Positions 13,073 to 24,100 of a stretch of DNA of 64,000 bases are shown in pieces. Where the stretch lies: assembly GCA_029224185.1 (NCBI GenBank), contig CM055201.1:19597584-19661583 (forward strand), read 5' to 3'. Origin of the DNA: Karalla daura. Taxonomy: Eukaryota > Chordata > Actinopteri > Chaetodontiformes > Leiognathidae. Numbering within the stretch: position 1 is the stretch's first letter; each line of letters starts with the position of its first letter. The notes beneath the pieces are model-generated. The model was not told where the DNA came from and did no database searches. It saw only the letters and a program-made list of their open reading frames with translations. A program made the translations under genes and the position numbers.

Positions 13073-13843
13073 TATTAGGTAGGTAGGTAGGTAGGTAGGT
13101 AGGTAGGTAGGTAGGTAGGTAGGTAGGTAGATAGGTAGGTAGGTAGGTAGGTAGGTAGGTAGGTAGGTAGGTAGGTAGGTAGGCTATTAGGTGGGTGGGT
13201 AGGTAGGTAGGTAGGTAGGTAAGCAGGCAGGCAGACAGACAGACAGGTAGGCTATTAGGTGGGCAGGTAGGAAGGTAGGTAGGTAGGTATGTAGGTAGGT
13301 AGGCAGAAAGGCAGGCAGGCAGGCAGACAGACAGACAGGTAGGCTATTAGGTAGGTAGGTAGGTAGGTCGGTAGTTAGGTAGTTAGGTAGGTAGGGAGGT
13401 AGGGAGGGAGGGAGGCAGGCTATTAGGTGGTTAGGTAGGTGGATGGGTAGGTGGATGGGTAGGTAGGTAGGTAGGTATGTAGGTAGGTAGGTAGGTAGGT
13501 AGGTAGGTAGGTCAGTAGGTAGGTCAGTAGGTAGGGAGGGAGGGAAGCAGGCTATTAGGTCGGTGGGTACGTGGGTAGGTAGGTAGGCAGGCAGGCAGGC
13601 TATTAGGTGGATAGGTAGGTGGATGGGTAGGTAGGTAGGTAGGTAGGTAGGTAGGTAGGTAGGTAGGTAGGTAGGTAGGTAGGTAGGTGGGTGGGTAGGT
13701 GGGTGGGTGGGTGGGTAGGTAGGTAGGTAGGTAGGTAGGTAGGTAGGTAGGTAGGTAGGTAGGTAGGTAGGTAGGTAGGTAGGTAGGTAGGTAGGTGGGT
13801 GGGTGGGTAGGTAGGTAGGTAGGTAGGTTGGTAGGTTGGTAGT
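13073..13843 (+). repeat. Large TAGG tetranucleotide array with higher-order variants
   Basis: About 770 bp of GGTA/TAGG units, with blocks of GGCA, GACA, GGGT and GGGA variants. The phrase AGGCTATTAGGT recurs at 13181, 13249, 13341, 13417, 13549 and 13597, dividing the array into unequal blocks. The complementary strand reads as an open Pro-Thr-Tyr-Leu repeat, because a 4 bp unit repeats every 12 bp in any frame. That is a by-product, not a gene. Confidence 0.95.
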
Positions 13844-16684
13844 GTGACTGAAATTCAGGATCCGTTGTTAAGCAATCTGACGTTGAGGGTGCACAGGATC
13901 TGCTGAGGATCTTGTAGGAAATTCTAAAAAACAATGCTGGACATCTTTTAAAATATTTTTCACGACTAGTGAGAATAAAATCATTAATGGGGTGATTCGT
14001 GTGGAGATGCACAGATGGTGTTTGCAGCAAGCACCTGTGCAACAAAAAGATGCAGATGACACTTTATATGTGTGTGTGTGTATGTGTGTGTGAGAGAGAG
14101 AGAGATAGACAGAGAGATCTTTATTCTCTCCTATTCATCCATTTGTTGTCCAACCCACTTTATACCCAAACAGTGTCACGGGGGTCTACGCTCAGCTCAC
14201 CCACAGAGACACCAATCTGCTCCTTGTTACATAACTTCTGAGAAAGCCATCAAACCCTGGTAGGTCACTCCACATTTGGGTTATTTTGATTGCATTTTTG
14301 TGTGATTAATCGACACAGCCAGGCTAAGCGAGCAAGAAAATCTATATGAGAATTACGCATAAAGATAAAACAAAATCATTAAAAAAAAATGGTGTTGTTG
14401 CAACTTACACTGATCTGTATCTTGACAGCCCTGGACAGAGCTACCACTCTACCAAAATGGCTTCCAGATGTTTGTTTCTGTTTTTTTTTTTTCCAAGGTA
14501 CCCCATCGAGGGTGAAAGCCATTTGTTGCAAACGGTGCAAAACGAGCACTGTTGAACAAACAAAAAATGCACAGAAACCATGCACAGATGACTCCTTTCC
14601 TGCTATAATTAGTGTTCATGTGTTCACCCCCCCCACCCCACATCCACCCCCACCCCCTTCCTTTCACCACGTCAGCTGTTTCTGCCATTTCGGCAGCGTT
14701 GCACGCCTGCACTGCCACAGCTTGGGCCGTCTCTCTGTCCAGAACATTAGCATGTTAAAGCCATCCCTGCTCCTGCTCTGTAATTGTAAAACACCACAAA
14801 TCCTGCTTCGTAGATCAGGGAGGAACATCGGGAACTCGTCGAGGTCTGAAAGGTGCTGCAGTGATCCATTTCTCTGGTTTACTTACATGCAACATGTTAT
14901 ATTTATTCTCATTTATCATTAAATCCAAATGATCCAAATTATCAATGGAAGACATGACATATGAGACGTGTCAGCTGCATTCTGGACAGTAAACTTTGCT
15001 TGTTTTTTTTAAATCTAACCACTATTTTACAACGTGTCCAATATTACAAAGGGCATACATAAAAATGACATATATTGTGCACAGAACATGACTCCAGTCA
15101 TTTGTGAGTATGAGATAGGAATGATTTTTCAAGACTTTGGAGCTGTAACTACTGCAAAATGGGACACGATCAGCCTAATCATCAGCATATCTTTCTGCCT
15201 TTTAACTTTTTTTGGCCGAACTGAGATATTGGCCAAACTCTGCCCTCCTAACAATGCTACATCCACCCTGCATAATTAATGTCCTCAGCCAATCAGGATG
15301 CTTGTAAAGGTCCACAATTGTGAGAGAGAAATGCCTAAGTCAAGTTTGTACAAGTCACTTTTGATCTATTATGAAGTTGCTCACACAGCTGGTGGGATTT
15401 ACTATTAATTACTACTAATACTAATAATACTATTAATTAGATGATTAGAAATATGAAATAAGTTTAATAACAGAAAAGAGCTGCTTACATTTTGACTGAA
15501 AAAGTGTTTTTTCTTCCTCTTCTCTGAAAACCTGAAAACTTTTTGACCCGAGGAATCTAATAAAACTGTATTGAAAGATACACAAAGCATCAGTCTGCGT
15601 CGGGTCAAGGCAGGTTTTCTGACTGTTTCTCCTCGCTAACATCTCTTAAAGCTTGCTCATACATTGGATTTGTTGGACTCTGTGTTGTTTTGTCTGGATT
15701 GTCTGTTTATTTACCTTGTCTTGAAATAACATTACCGCGACTTGGCACTTTACATGAAGTCGAACTGAATCAAATAAAGCGTCACTGGACGTCTTCACTC
15801 CTACGGCCTCTGGACTGTCTAGACTGCTTTGTGAACATCCGTTCTCCATTCAGCGTCTCGTTATGGTTATAGATTGTTATGGGTCACAGAAAAAGTCCTG
15901 CTTCTCATCATCCACACTTTAGTTAAGTGGTTTTTGATTGCCGAGTTTCAGCATTGTTAAGTACGCACATGATTTGTTTTGGTGCCTTGCTGTGGCCATG
16001 TTTGTTATTTATCATGACTGTTTTTTTTTTCACATTTCATTACATCCAGCAATACATCCACATGCCATGGTACGTGAGTATGTCCAGGATATGTTTTGTT
16101 GATAAACTACTGCAGATGTCTTTCTCTTTTCCAGAGATCACATTCATTAAACCTCTTACCAATCTATGTCCCTCAGATGCTTATCATTAGTGTCTTCAAT
16201 CAAATCGAACCCTGAATCATGTGTAGCATGAGGCCGACAGCCGAGCTGAGCTCCCCACCCTTTGATAATAAAGTCTGAGACAGTTTCAGTGGGTCGCTAA
16301 CCTTTTCTCCTGCTGCTCCTCGGCTATTAATAGTGCTATTCTTCCGGAAGAAATGACAAGGCAAAGCAAGCGAAGCCCTGCAATGCCTCCCTGCAGAGGG
16401 GACAAAGTGCCTTTTAATGCTTCAATTAACTGTGGCAATATCGGATCAAGTGTTGCGAGATGCAATGCAAAAACCTGATGGGGGAATGACTGATAATTAA
16501 TGGACTTGATGAGGGCGGGTTCATTACAATTTGTCAGTCTTGTTGTCTTCAGATTTGAAGTAGTTGTCATAGGATTGAAATATCCAATGGTGAAACCAAT
16601 GATAGGTCTGATACTTGAGTATTTTGCAGTATTGATATCAAATGCAGTAATGATCTCACAAACAAATTGACAGTATGAATTTTA

Positions 16685-16765
16685 AGTCCATCCATCCGTA
16701 ATCTTGGCACATATAGCGCACACCATTCACTCCCACAGGAAATGGCAATTTGGAGTCATCAACTG
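16685..16765 (+). repeat. Degraded teleost dispersed repeat fragment
   Basis: CCATCCATCCGTAATC, then CACACCATTCACTCCCACAGG, then GGCAATTTGGAGTCATCAA follow the order of the repeat seen at 2700 and 27625. Confidence 0.5.
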
Positions 16766-17921
16766 ATCTAATTATGTGTAAAAACAGTCTAAAAGCCAAA
16801 AATTCCAGTCTTGTTGTATGCCAAGAAACCATCTTGGACCAAAAGAAGTTTAATTACGTGTAAATCTATTCCATTTTGTTTTCTGAATGTGGTGTTTGGC
16901 AACCAACAAACGTAATAAGAGGCTGATACGACACCTCAGAGTTGACTCGTTGTCATATTTGCTTAAATCAACAGCAGAATATCCACGGGCAATGTTGAAA
17001 CCTCAGAAAAATCCCTCCAAGCGTTGTCAAGAAAGCGCATTTATCCACCCGCAGGAGTGTGCAAAGAATCCATTTGCTTTGGAAGGACCCTGAACCCAAT
17101 TGACAGCAATGATCACATTTCACTACAGCCATTATTATACCACACTTTACTACAGAGCGGTACGCTGAGAACGCTCTTCTGGGACCGTGTTTTGTTTCCC
17201 TTTCAATTATTAAAAAAATCGGTGTTTTGGCAAAAGCGAATTATGCAAAGGCTGTGACGTTTTTCCCCCCAAAAAAAAGATAATTAAATAATAAAAAAGG
17301 AGAAAAGTATTCGATCCATCAGGCCGACAACATTCACGGTAAGTCGAATCAAAAAGCCACATATAACCAAACAACTCAAGCGGAGGAACTTGCGCGGCCT
17401 CTCGGGTAACGGTTTCCAGATGTTGCTCCCCACAGTTATCAGTGAGACAAAACACCTTCCCATAAAAATGTTTATCTGAATCGAGCGCTCTTATGAGGCG
17501 GGCAAACGCCAAAAAGGCTCTCGTTGTAATTTGTCAAACATTTTTACGAGAAGGGCTTTTGTGCTCCCAGCCAAGGCTGAAGTTTGTAGAGCGTGCATGT
17601 CAAACAGGGGAAGGCGCAGTGCGGTAGGTATTTGGATCTATTAGAAATAGTTTACGTAGCTTAATACGCTGACACGGCGTGAGTAAATCTTCCCGACATC
17701 ATGACTCATTGATTACTTTTAAAGAAAGCTCGCCGCTACTCTCAATGAGTGGAACGAGTGCATAGGAACAGTAAGAAGATATCATATCGGCTGGATCGGA
17801 TCAGCTTGCTTTGCATGTTATGTTATTATTTATTTCATTATCTTATTTCAGTTCATTTTTTGCAGTTTTTATCTATGAAACGATAGTCGTCACTGTCCAA
17901 GGCTTGAAATGCTTTGGTTCA

Positions 17922-17946
17922 CTCTATTCTATTCTATTCTATTCTT
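17922..17946 (+). repeat. (ATTCT)n microsatellite
   Basis: Five pentamer units. The same motif occurs at 35383-35411. Confidence 0.9.
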
Positions 17947-18410
17947 TCCATCCTCTGTAGATCTTGAATATCTCTGCATGATTTCCCTATTGTCCTTTTG
18001 AGACAGTTTATTTCTTTTTATCGTCATTTCCTCTTTAAAGAGGAATCCGAGCATATGTACCTGATTGTCAATCAGACGTTTTCGTTCCACTCGTCCTAAA
18101 GAAAGAGCAACAACGAGCTAACATAGCTGGTGTTATGTAGCATAGCGCCACGGTTTTCCAAAGGGAGGCCCACGAGTGTTTTCGTCGGGAGGGGCCGTTA
18201 CATTTCTTCGCACATGCTGGAGATCTGCAGATGTCTTGGGCCTAATTGTTTTTCCAACCGGGAGCCGACTTCCACATACCGAAAAGGTGCAGACATTCCC
18301 AGAAACACATCCTCCTTTCTTGCTGACTCACGCCTCTCGCTCTGTATTTTGTCAGGAATGTTCTGGAGCTGTTGGCCGGGCCGGCTTGACAGACCTGCAA
18401 CAGTCCCCCC

Positions 18411-18443
18411 TTCTTCTTCTTCTTCTTCTTCTTCTTCTTCTTT
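18411..18443 (+). repeat. (TTC)n microsatellite
   Basis: Eleven near-perfect TTC units; the complementary strand is purine-only (GAA). Confidence 0.9.
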
Positions 18444-19760
18444 TAACCCGTCCAAAAACATATGGGAACGCTTTGGAAATAATTTACGAGGTGAAGCATT
18501 GAAACGGATTATTATTCCGGACTGTTAATCTATTCTCTCTGGTGTCACAAACAACCTCGTAAACAACCCTCGAATTAGATTATATGGCGACAATTACTCA
18601 AGACTGCAACAACTCCTGATAAACTTGCAGAGGAAGGGGGGAAAAAAGAAAACGCGCACGTAATGACGATGATTGTTTTACCGAATGTCTCGGAAATGGA
18701 GTGACACTTTTTCACTGGAGATAAGCGTAATCAGTTTCCTCCGCCCTGATTGCTCAGAACTCTGTGGATGCTCGTCATTAGCCGTGTTCGCCCAGGGAGA
18801 CGACTCAACGACTCTAACGACCCCCGTCGTCTCTAATTGATGTTTACTGAGCACCGGGAACCTCGATTTCTATCTAAATTGATTGAAATGACATTTCCTA
18901 TTAGATTGTCGTCTGACTGCTGCTTCCCTGAGCTCCGGGCGCGTCTGGAGGATCTGTTTGCTCCTGGTCGCGTCTCTTCCGCAGGCGCGATGCCACCGGC
19001 TGACATGACATGGCGGTCATTTCCCGGCATTTACCAGCATCTGTAATTTTAGAGGAAAGGAGCAGCTGGGATCGGCTCCAGCAGACACCATGAGAGAACG
19101 GATGAATGGAGCAGCTGGAAGCAAGCTACGTATGTGACCACAGGTGTCCTCTCCTTGAGGAGGGTTTTATCTTGTCTTGTAGATCCATACACTTCTCAGC
19201 TCTGTATTATCTTCTTGTAATTTACTATCTTCAAATATAGCATGTTTGAATACAGCAGAGTGCATATGCCTTGAGGAGGGACAGACCCCATCTCCCTCTC
19301 AGTTCAATATACCATGTGCATGAGGAAGCAGGAATGTGCGTGCTCCAGAGTTTTTCTGCATATGTGTGTATCTGATGGTCTTTGGAGCATCACCTCGATT
19401 CGCTCTCTGTCTCTGCACAGTCTGCAAGAGGCGGGATGTCACAAGTTTCCGAGTGGAACGCGTTTTCTTACTTGGAAAAATTACCAGAGAGGAGGTTTGA
19501 AACCTTCAGTTTGGAGGAAGAAGGAAGAGTGTGAAAAATCAGTTGGTGTACGTGTGTGTGTGCAACGCAAAAAAGGGGAGTCTAAGGAGATAAAAACACA
19601 AAATCTGAGGGAAAAAGGGACCTTACGCTTCGAAACCAGTGACCAACCCCTTTTCAATCTATACCTAAGATATCGTCTATAAGACCTGCTACAGGTTTCA
19701 CCTTAAAATGTAAAAACACCACTTCAGAGAAACCAAAACATGCAGAAGACATGAGAAGAT

Positions 19761-19766
19761 TTTATT
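19761..19766 (-). terminator. pmch poly(A) signal
   Basis: The plus strand reads TTTATT, which is AATAAA on the gene strand, about 130 bp after the pmch stop codon. Confidence 0.6.
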
Positions 19767-19895
19767 TCTCAGACCTGCAATCGTTTCGACATAGATACAT
19801 ACATTTCTTTCTTTTTTTCCAGATTATGTTAGAAGCAGATGCGGCAGATGTGGCCCCTCGCTCTCTCAGCCCCGGATGCTCTGAGCCCATTGTCC

Positions 19896-20291
19896 CTAGA
19901 CCTCCCAGCAGGGCCGGTACACCCTCCCCACCATGCACCTCATGGTGTCCCTCCTCAGGATGGGCAGGCTGAGGTCGTGGCTGGCCCCTCTGTGGCCCTC
20001 CGTCATCTCGTCCGCTCTGCGTTTGATGAGGGACAGTCCGCCGTTCAGCTCCCGCAGCTCCCTCCACAGGCCCGGCTCGGCCACCACGATCACCCTGGGG
20101 CCTCTGGTCCGGGCGGACGCATCCACCTCTCCGGGGCCGTTGTCGGAGGCCTCGTCTCCGGCCAGCAGCGAGGCGAAGGCCTCCTGCTCCAGGGAGCCGT
20201 CCTCGCTCCGGCCCGTGGGCAGCGCCGACAGGGCGTAGCACTGGAACAAGAGCGCCGCCGCCAAGACCGCGGGCATCAGGGACTGTCTCAT
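19896..20291 (-). CDS. pmch: Prepro-melanin-concentrating hormone (fish MCH1 type)
   Basis: A complete intronless frame of 131 residues. Residues 1 to about 20 (MRQSLMPAVLAAALLFQCYA) are a hydrophobic signal peptide. A variable acidic pro-region follows. The last 17 residues, DTMRCMVGRVYRPCWEV, are the mature hormone, with two cysteines that form the known ring and a preceding Arg-Arg cleavage site (ILRR). A second basic site (LIKRR) frees a peptide starting ADEMTEGH and ending LSLPIL, in the position of the fish MCH-gene-related peptide (neuropeptide E-I in mammals). In fish MCH is released from hypothalamic neurons and the neurohypophysis, pales the skin by aggregating melanosomes, and affects feeding. 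Family length is about 130 residues. The start has a good context (GCCATGA) and lies just before the signal peptide. A TATA box and a poly(A) signal flank the frame. The absence of introns agrees with what is known of the teleost MCH1 gene. Some nomenclatures call this paralogue pmchl or mch1. Confidence 0.95.
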   Translation of the reverse strand: MRQSLMPAVLAAALLFQCYALSALPTGRSEDGSLEQEAFASLLAGDEASDNGPGEVDASARTRGPRVIVVAEPGLWRELRELNGGLSLIKRRADEMTEGHRGASHDLSLPILRRDTMRCMVGRVYRPCWEV

Positions 20292-20382
20292 GGCGATGGA
20301 GGTGCTGGACTTGTCTGGTTTCTCTCCGTCTGCTCTCGGCTCTTCGCCTCGTCGTTCTGCCTCCCGGATCGGATCGTCCGCT

Positions 20383-20389
20383 TTTTATA
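20383..20389 (-). promoter_or_regulatory. pmch TATA box
   Basis: The gene strand reads TATAAAA, 92-98 bp upstream of the pmch start codon. Transcription should begin about 25-30 bp further down, giving a 5' leader of about 65 nt. Confidence 0.75.
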
Positions 20390-20399
20390 CGATTCCGCG

Positions 20400-21109
20400 G
20401 CCGGATCGGCCACGTCGGTTTATTCGCCACCGCGGCCCTCTCCTGTCGCGTTCAGGAAATTAGCCAAAAGCATTAAGAGGCGGTTTAGGGCTCTCGCAGC
20501 GTTCGAGGGTGCTGTTTTGCCGGAAAGTTAATTAAAATCATCTCCGAGCGAGGTGACTGATGAGAGACTCACGAGGGCGAGACAGTGGGAACTCTTTGAG
20601 CAGGTGACACAAAGAGAAACATTAATCCAACGTTACTGCCCTTTAAAACAACGAGGACGGATTACTCACCCGCCGAGCTCCTTGTGGCGTCACACAAGAT
20701 GTCTTCCCATGGCATCGTGGCAGAGACGCTTCAATGGGGGGGATTGATCCTCGGATTAGGGCGCAAAGAAGGGAAACAAATGATTCCTGAAGTGTTTGTT
20801 TGCGCGTGTGGCTCCTCGTCGACGTGTCAAAGATGAAAGCAAAGTTGGGAGATATTTCTGTCGGAGGAGAGCAGATACGAGATCGTCCCCCGAGGCCTCG
20901 AGGTTGGAGCTGGTTTGATATTTGGGACATAATTAAAGTCCCACCTCGTTAGGGTTGCCAGATGGGTGATGCGGCTCCATATTCATGCTGTAAGTTGGTG
21001 TAATTTATGCAGGCGACATTTGGGTTGGCTCAGACACACAGACATGTGCATTCCTGTTTTGGATTTAGATAAAGTTCATGTCACTGGTTGTTCCAGGAAA
21101 ATCTTAAAA

Positions 21110-21140
<31 letters not shown>

Positions 21141-24100
21141 GTTAAGCCTCCTGGCTTATGTCTCTGGAGCGGCTCCTGAGTGTTAAAAGCATGTTACGCT
21201 TAACACTATTGTGCACAGTCGTTTGACCGAGAACGGATTGAGATTTCACTGACAAGATTTGCAGCACATTATAAAATTTTGATGGCTAGACGTATAATTT
21301 GATGTCATTAAATTGTTAAGGTTATTTTAGTCTTGGTAATGTGCAGCTGGGCAGTTTCAGATGGGGAAGTGCCGCGGACCGTTTTCTTATTGAAAATCAT
21401 GTCTGTGGTTTCTAAAAAGTCTGGTATTTGGGAATCATCTACACCCTGTTTTTATTACTGTCTGAAAGGCCTTGTGTGGTTTTCTGGAGACAGATGGTTT
21501 TGTTTAAATCTTATCTTTCGTTCCTAGATGTCAAGTCATCACACAGAGTGTATCACCGACAGGATGGGTGGGGCCTCTCCTATGGGTGTCAATGGGACAA
21601 ACAAGCTTGTTGCTGTGAAGTTATAGGAATGAAAAAGAAAGAGGTTGTCCAATCCCTACAGACACTCATGTAACTTCAAATCCACATGGTGACCTTGGAA
21701 ATCGTCTCTCAGATAGCACATACTCAGAAACACTTTTTCTTGCGTTGATGAGAGAATAAAAGAGAGTTAATATTTACAGGTCAGGGAGCAAGGAGCAGTT
21801 GACTGAGAGCAGGAAATGAACATGGATTAAGATTAGACATGGCGGATAAATCGCAATTATGTGGTGGTTAGAGGTTTAGAGAACGAGGAATTAAACAATA
21901 ATATTAGCAAAGCTAATTGCATCAACATGGAATTAAGGCCGTAGATGGCAGATCGGACCTGCCAAACCTGGAGTGTGATGTTACATGCTTTTCCATATCA
22001 TAAATAAGGTCATAATAAGAAAACAAAGTGACGCCTCTGGACGCCATGTGTCCATCCGCAGGCTGACATGTTTGCTCTCGAGCCGCTGAACGTTCAGCGA
22101 TAAGTCGCTCCATACATTTCTGATAGAATAACCCGATCCTTGTCAGACACTTTCCACATCTGTCCTCGGGTGTGAGGGAGCAGCCGCCAGCTCCAGAGGT
22201 TTGTACCGCCGCAGACACTTCGCTGTAAAAAAACAAGAGGAAGAAAAAAGTTTTAAAAAAAGAAAAGCGTCTTCTTAAAGCCCGAGGCCGAGATATGCCG
22301 AGCAGCTGACTACACTGACGGCTGCCAGTCAAAACACCAGGGCCCGGGCTCGGGGCCTTTGAAGGGGGTGGGGGAGGGGGATGGGGATGGGGATGGGGGT
22401 GGGGGGGGGGTGTAAAAAGACCCGACCCGTGTGCTGAGGGACGTGGTACATAACAGCAGCCCCCTCGGCGCAGCGCCGCTCCTCTTTATTACAGCGCTCG
22501 GGCCCGAGTGTTATTCCAGCTAGGTAAATACAGGACGCGGATCTGACGGCAACCGATGTATTAACAGGCACAAATCGAATTATGTTGTTGCGATTCCAAC
22601 GCGGCTCGCCTCCTGCCAGGCCGGGCCTGAGGTTTGACAGATTGAAATCTCAGTTTTCGTTCGCTCACAGGCAGGTTAAGGATCCCTCGCACCGCAAACA
22701 TGCGCCCGGCACGTCCATCTAGAGCGGGAGCGGGAAGCTGTGCCTGAGACTGGGCCGGACCATCCCAGGGACCAGGGAACCGGAGAGCGCTCCTGCTCGA
22801 GGTGGAAAGTAACTCTGTAATGGTTCGCCTGGGTGGAATCGTATTTTCATTCTTATCCCCGAGTGTTTACATTGCGGGTAACGTTACGTTTCGGATAGAC
22901 AAATTAAAAACTGAATCCTCTTGTGGGGGACCGTGCTGTTTCTTTCTTTGGTCAAGCGTTTCTGACAGACATTGTCTGTCCGCCGTTCAGCGAGACTGAG
23001 AAATGCAACAAATGTGCTGTAACATCAAAATAAAGCACTAAATGGGGCTAAAAAGCCACAGACTGCTTCCATGATTCCAATCCAATCCAAGCCTTGCTAG
23101 TAGAAGAACCAGGACCGTAACTTCTCATATACCTAGATGGCTATTAATGCAAAAACGAGATCCATGCATCACTGAAAATGTTGCTCAGTGGGGCCAAACA
23201 TGAAGGATCTTTGTGTCTTCCTCTACTGCAGGAACCTATTACAGCAGACTTGTTTTCTCATCAATCTCGCTCTCGGATCAGTCTCGTCTCTCATTTGTAC
23301 TTAGAGTGGAAAATCCAAGAAGTCACTACGGACCCATGAGACCGCAATTTGTCCATTTCTCGGCAACAATGGCGGCGCATCTTCCCACACGAACCTTGAA
23401 GAAGGATGAAAGCCTAAAAGTGCTTTTAGCTTGTGTGATGCTCGGCCTTATAATAGCACAGGAGGTCAGAGCTGGTGTGAAGGTCGGGAAGAGAAAAAAA
23501 AGAAGATGAAAGACTCGGGACAAACAGAAATCGTAAAAAAAAGAAAATCAGAAAAATGACGTCTCGGTAGTCAGCCGCATTGACACGAAAGCAGCGGGTT
23601 TCCAGCGGAGAAGAAAGGAGAGGGAAAAGCGGTCCGACGCGCTCAGATCTCATCGATACATCTGCAGAGATGCTGGTCGTCATGGAGACGGCCAGTCAAC
23701 ATGTAATCACAATGTGATGCAGAAATAGCAACATCGGCACTCTGCGCTCTGGCTCGGGGAGGCAGACGGAGTGAAAGTTCTCGCAGCATCATGTTTCTCG
23801 ACGGAGGGATGGAATAATGAACTACACGGGACGGGATTTGGAAAATCTGATCCCCGTCCAGCTCACACCCGCCTCAGCGACCGCACATAAGCCACAGGGC
23901 TAATGCCGTGTGGGGGGAATGTTGCTCCAGCTTTAGGGATGCTTTACAAGCTCCAAACACACGTCTGCCTTGGGAATAAATCTTCAGCTATTTTTGGTGT
24001 AGAAATGCTTACTTACACGCAGCCTGCGCTGGAATTATACAGGAGCCCCAAAAACTTTCCCCAGTCAGTTTCTTATGCAAAGTAATTGAACAACTTGTCA

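Larger units (their letters stand above)
13850..19740. other. Gene-free stretch upstream of the pmch 3' end
   Basis: No exon is recognised. Contents are a GT/GA run (14070-14106), a C-rich tract (14629-14660), a fish-repeat fragment (16685-16765), an ATTCT pentamer run (17922-17946), a TTC run (18411-18443), a repeat scrap (CAGCTGGGATCGGCTCCAGC, 19063-19082), and two homeodomain-site-rich patches described in the findings (16310-16560 and 18825-18930). Confidence 0.5.

Noticed and set aside
13524..14045. Long minus-strand open frame with Pro-Thr-Tyr-Leu repeats
   Set aside because: It is only the translation of the TAGG tetranucleotide array; any frame through such an array stays open.
19839..20531. 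Plus-strand open frame of 230 codons over pmch, and a 222-codon minus frame in another phase
   Set aside because: Both are shadows of the GC-rich pmch coding region. Only the 131-codon frame has a signal peptide, dibasic sites and the MCH peptide.
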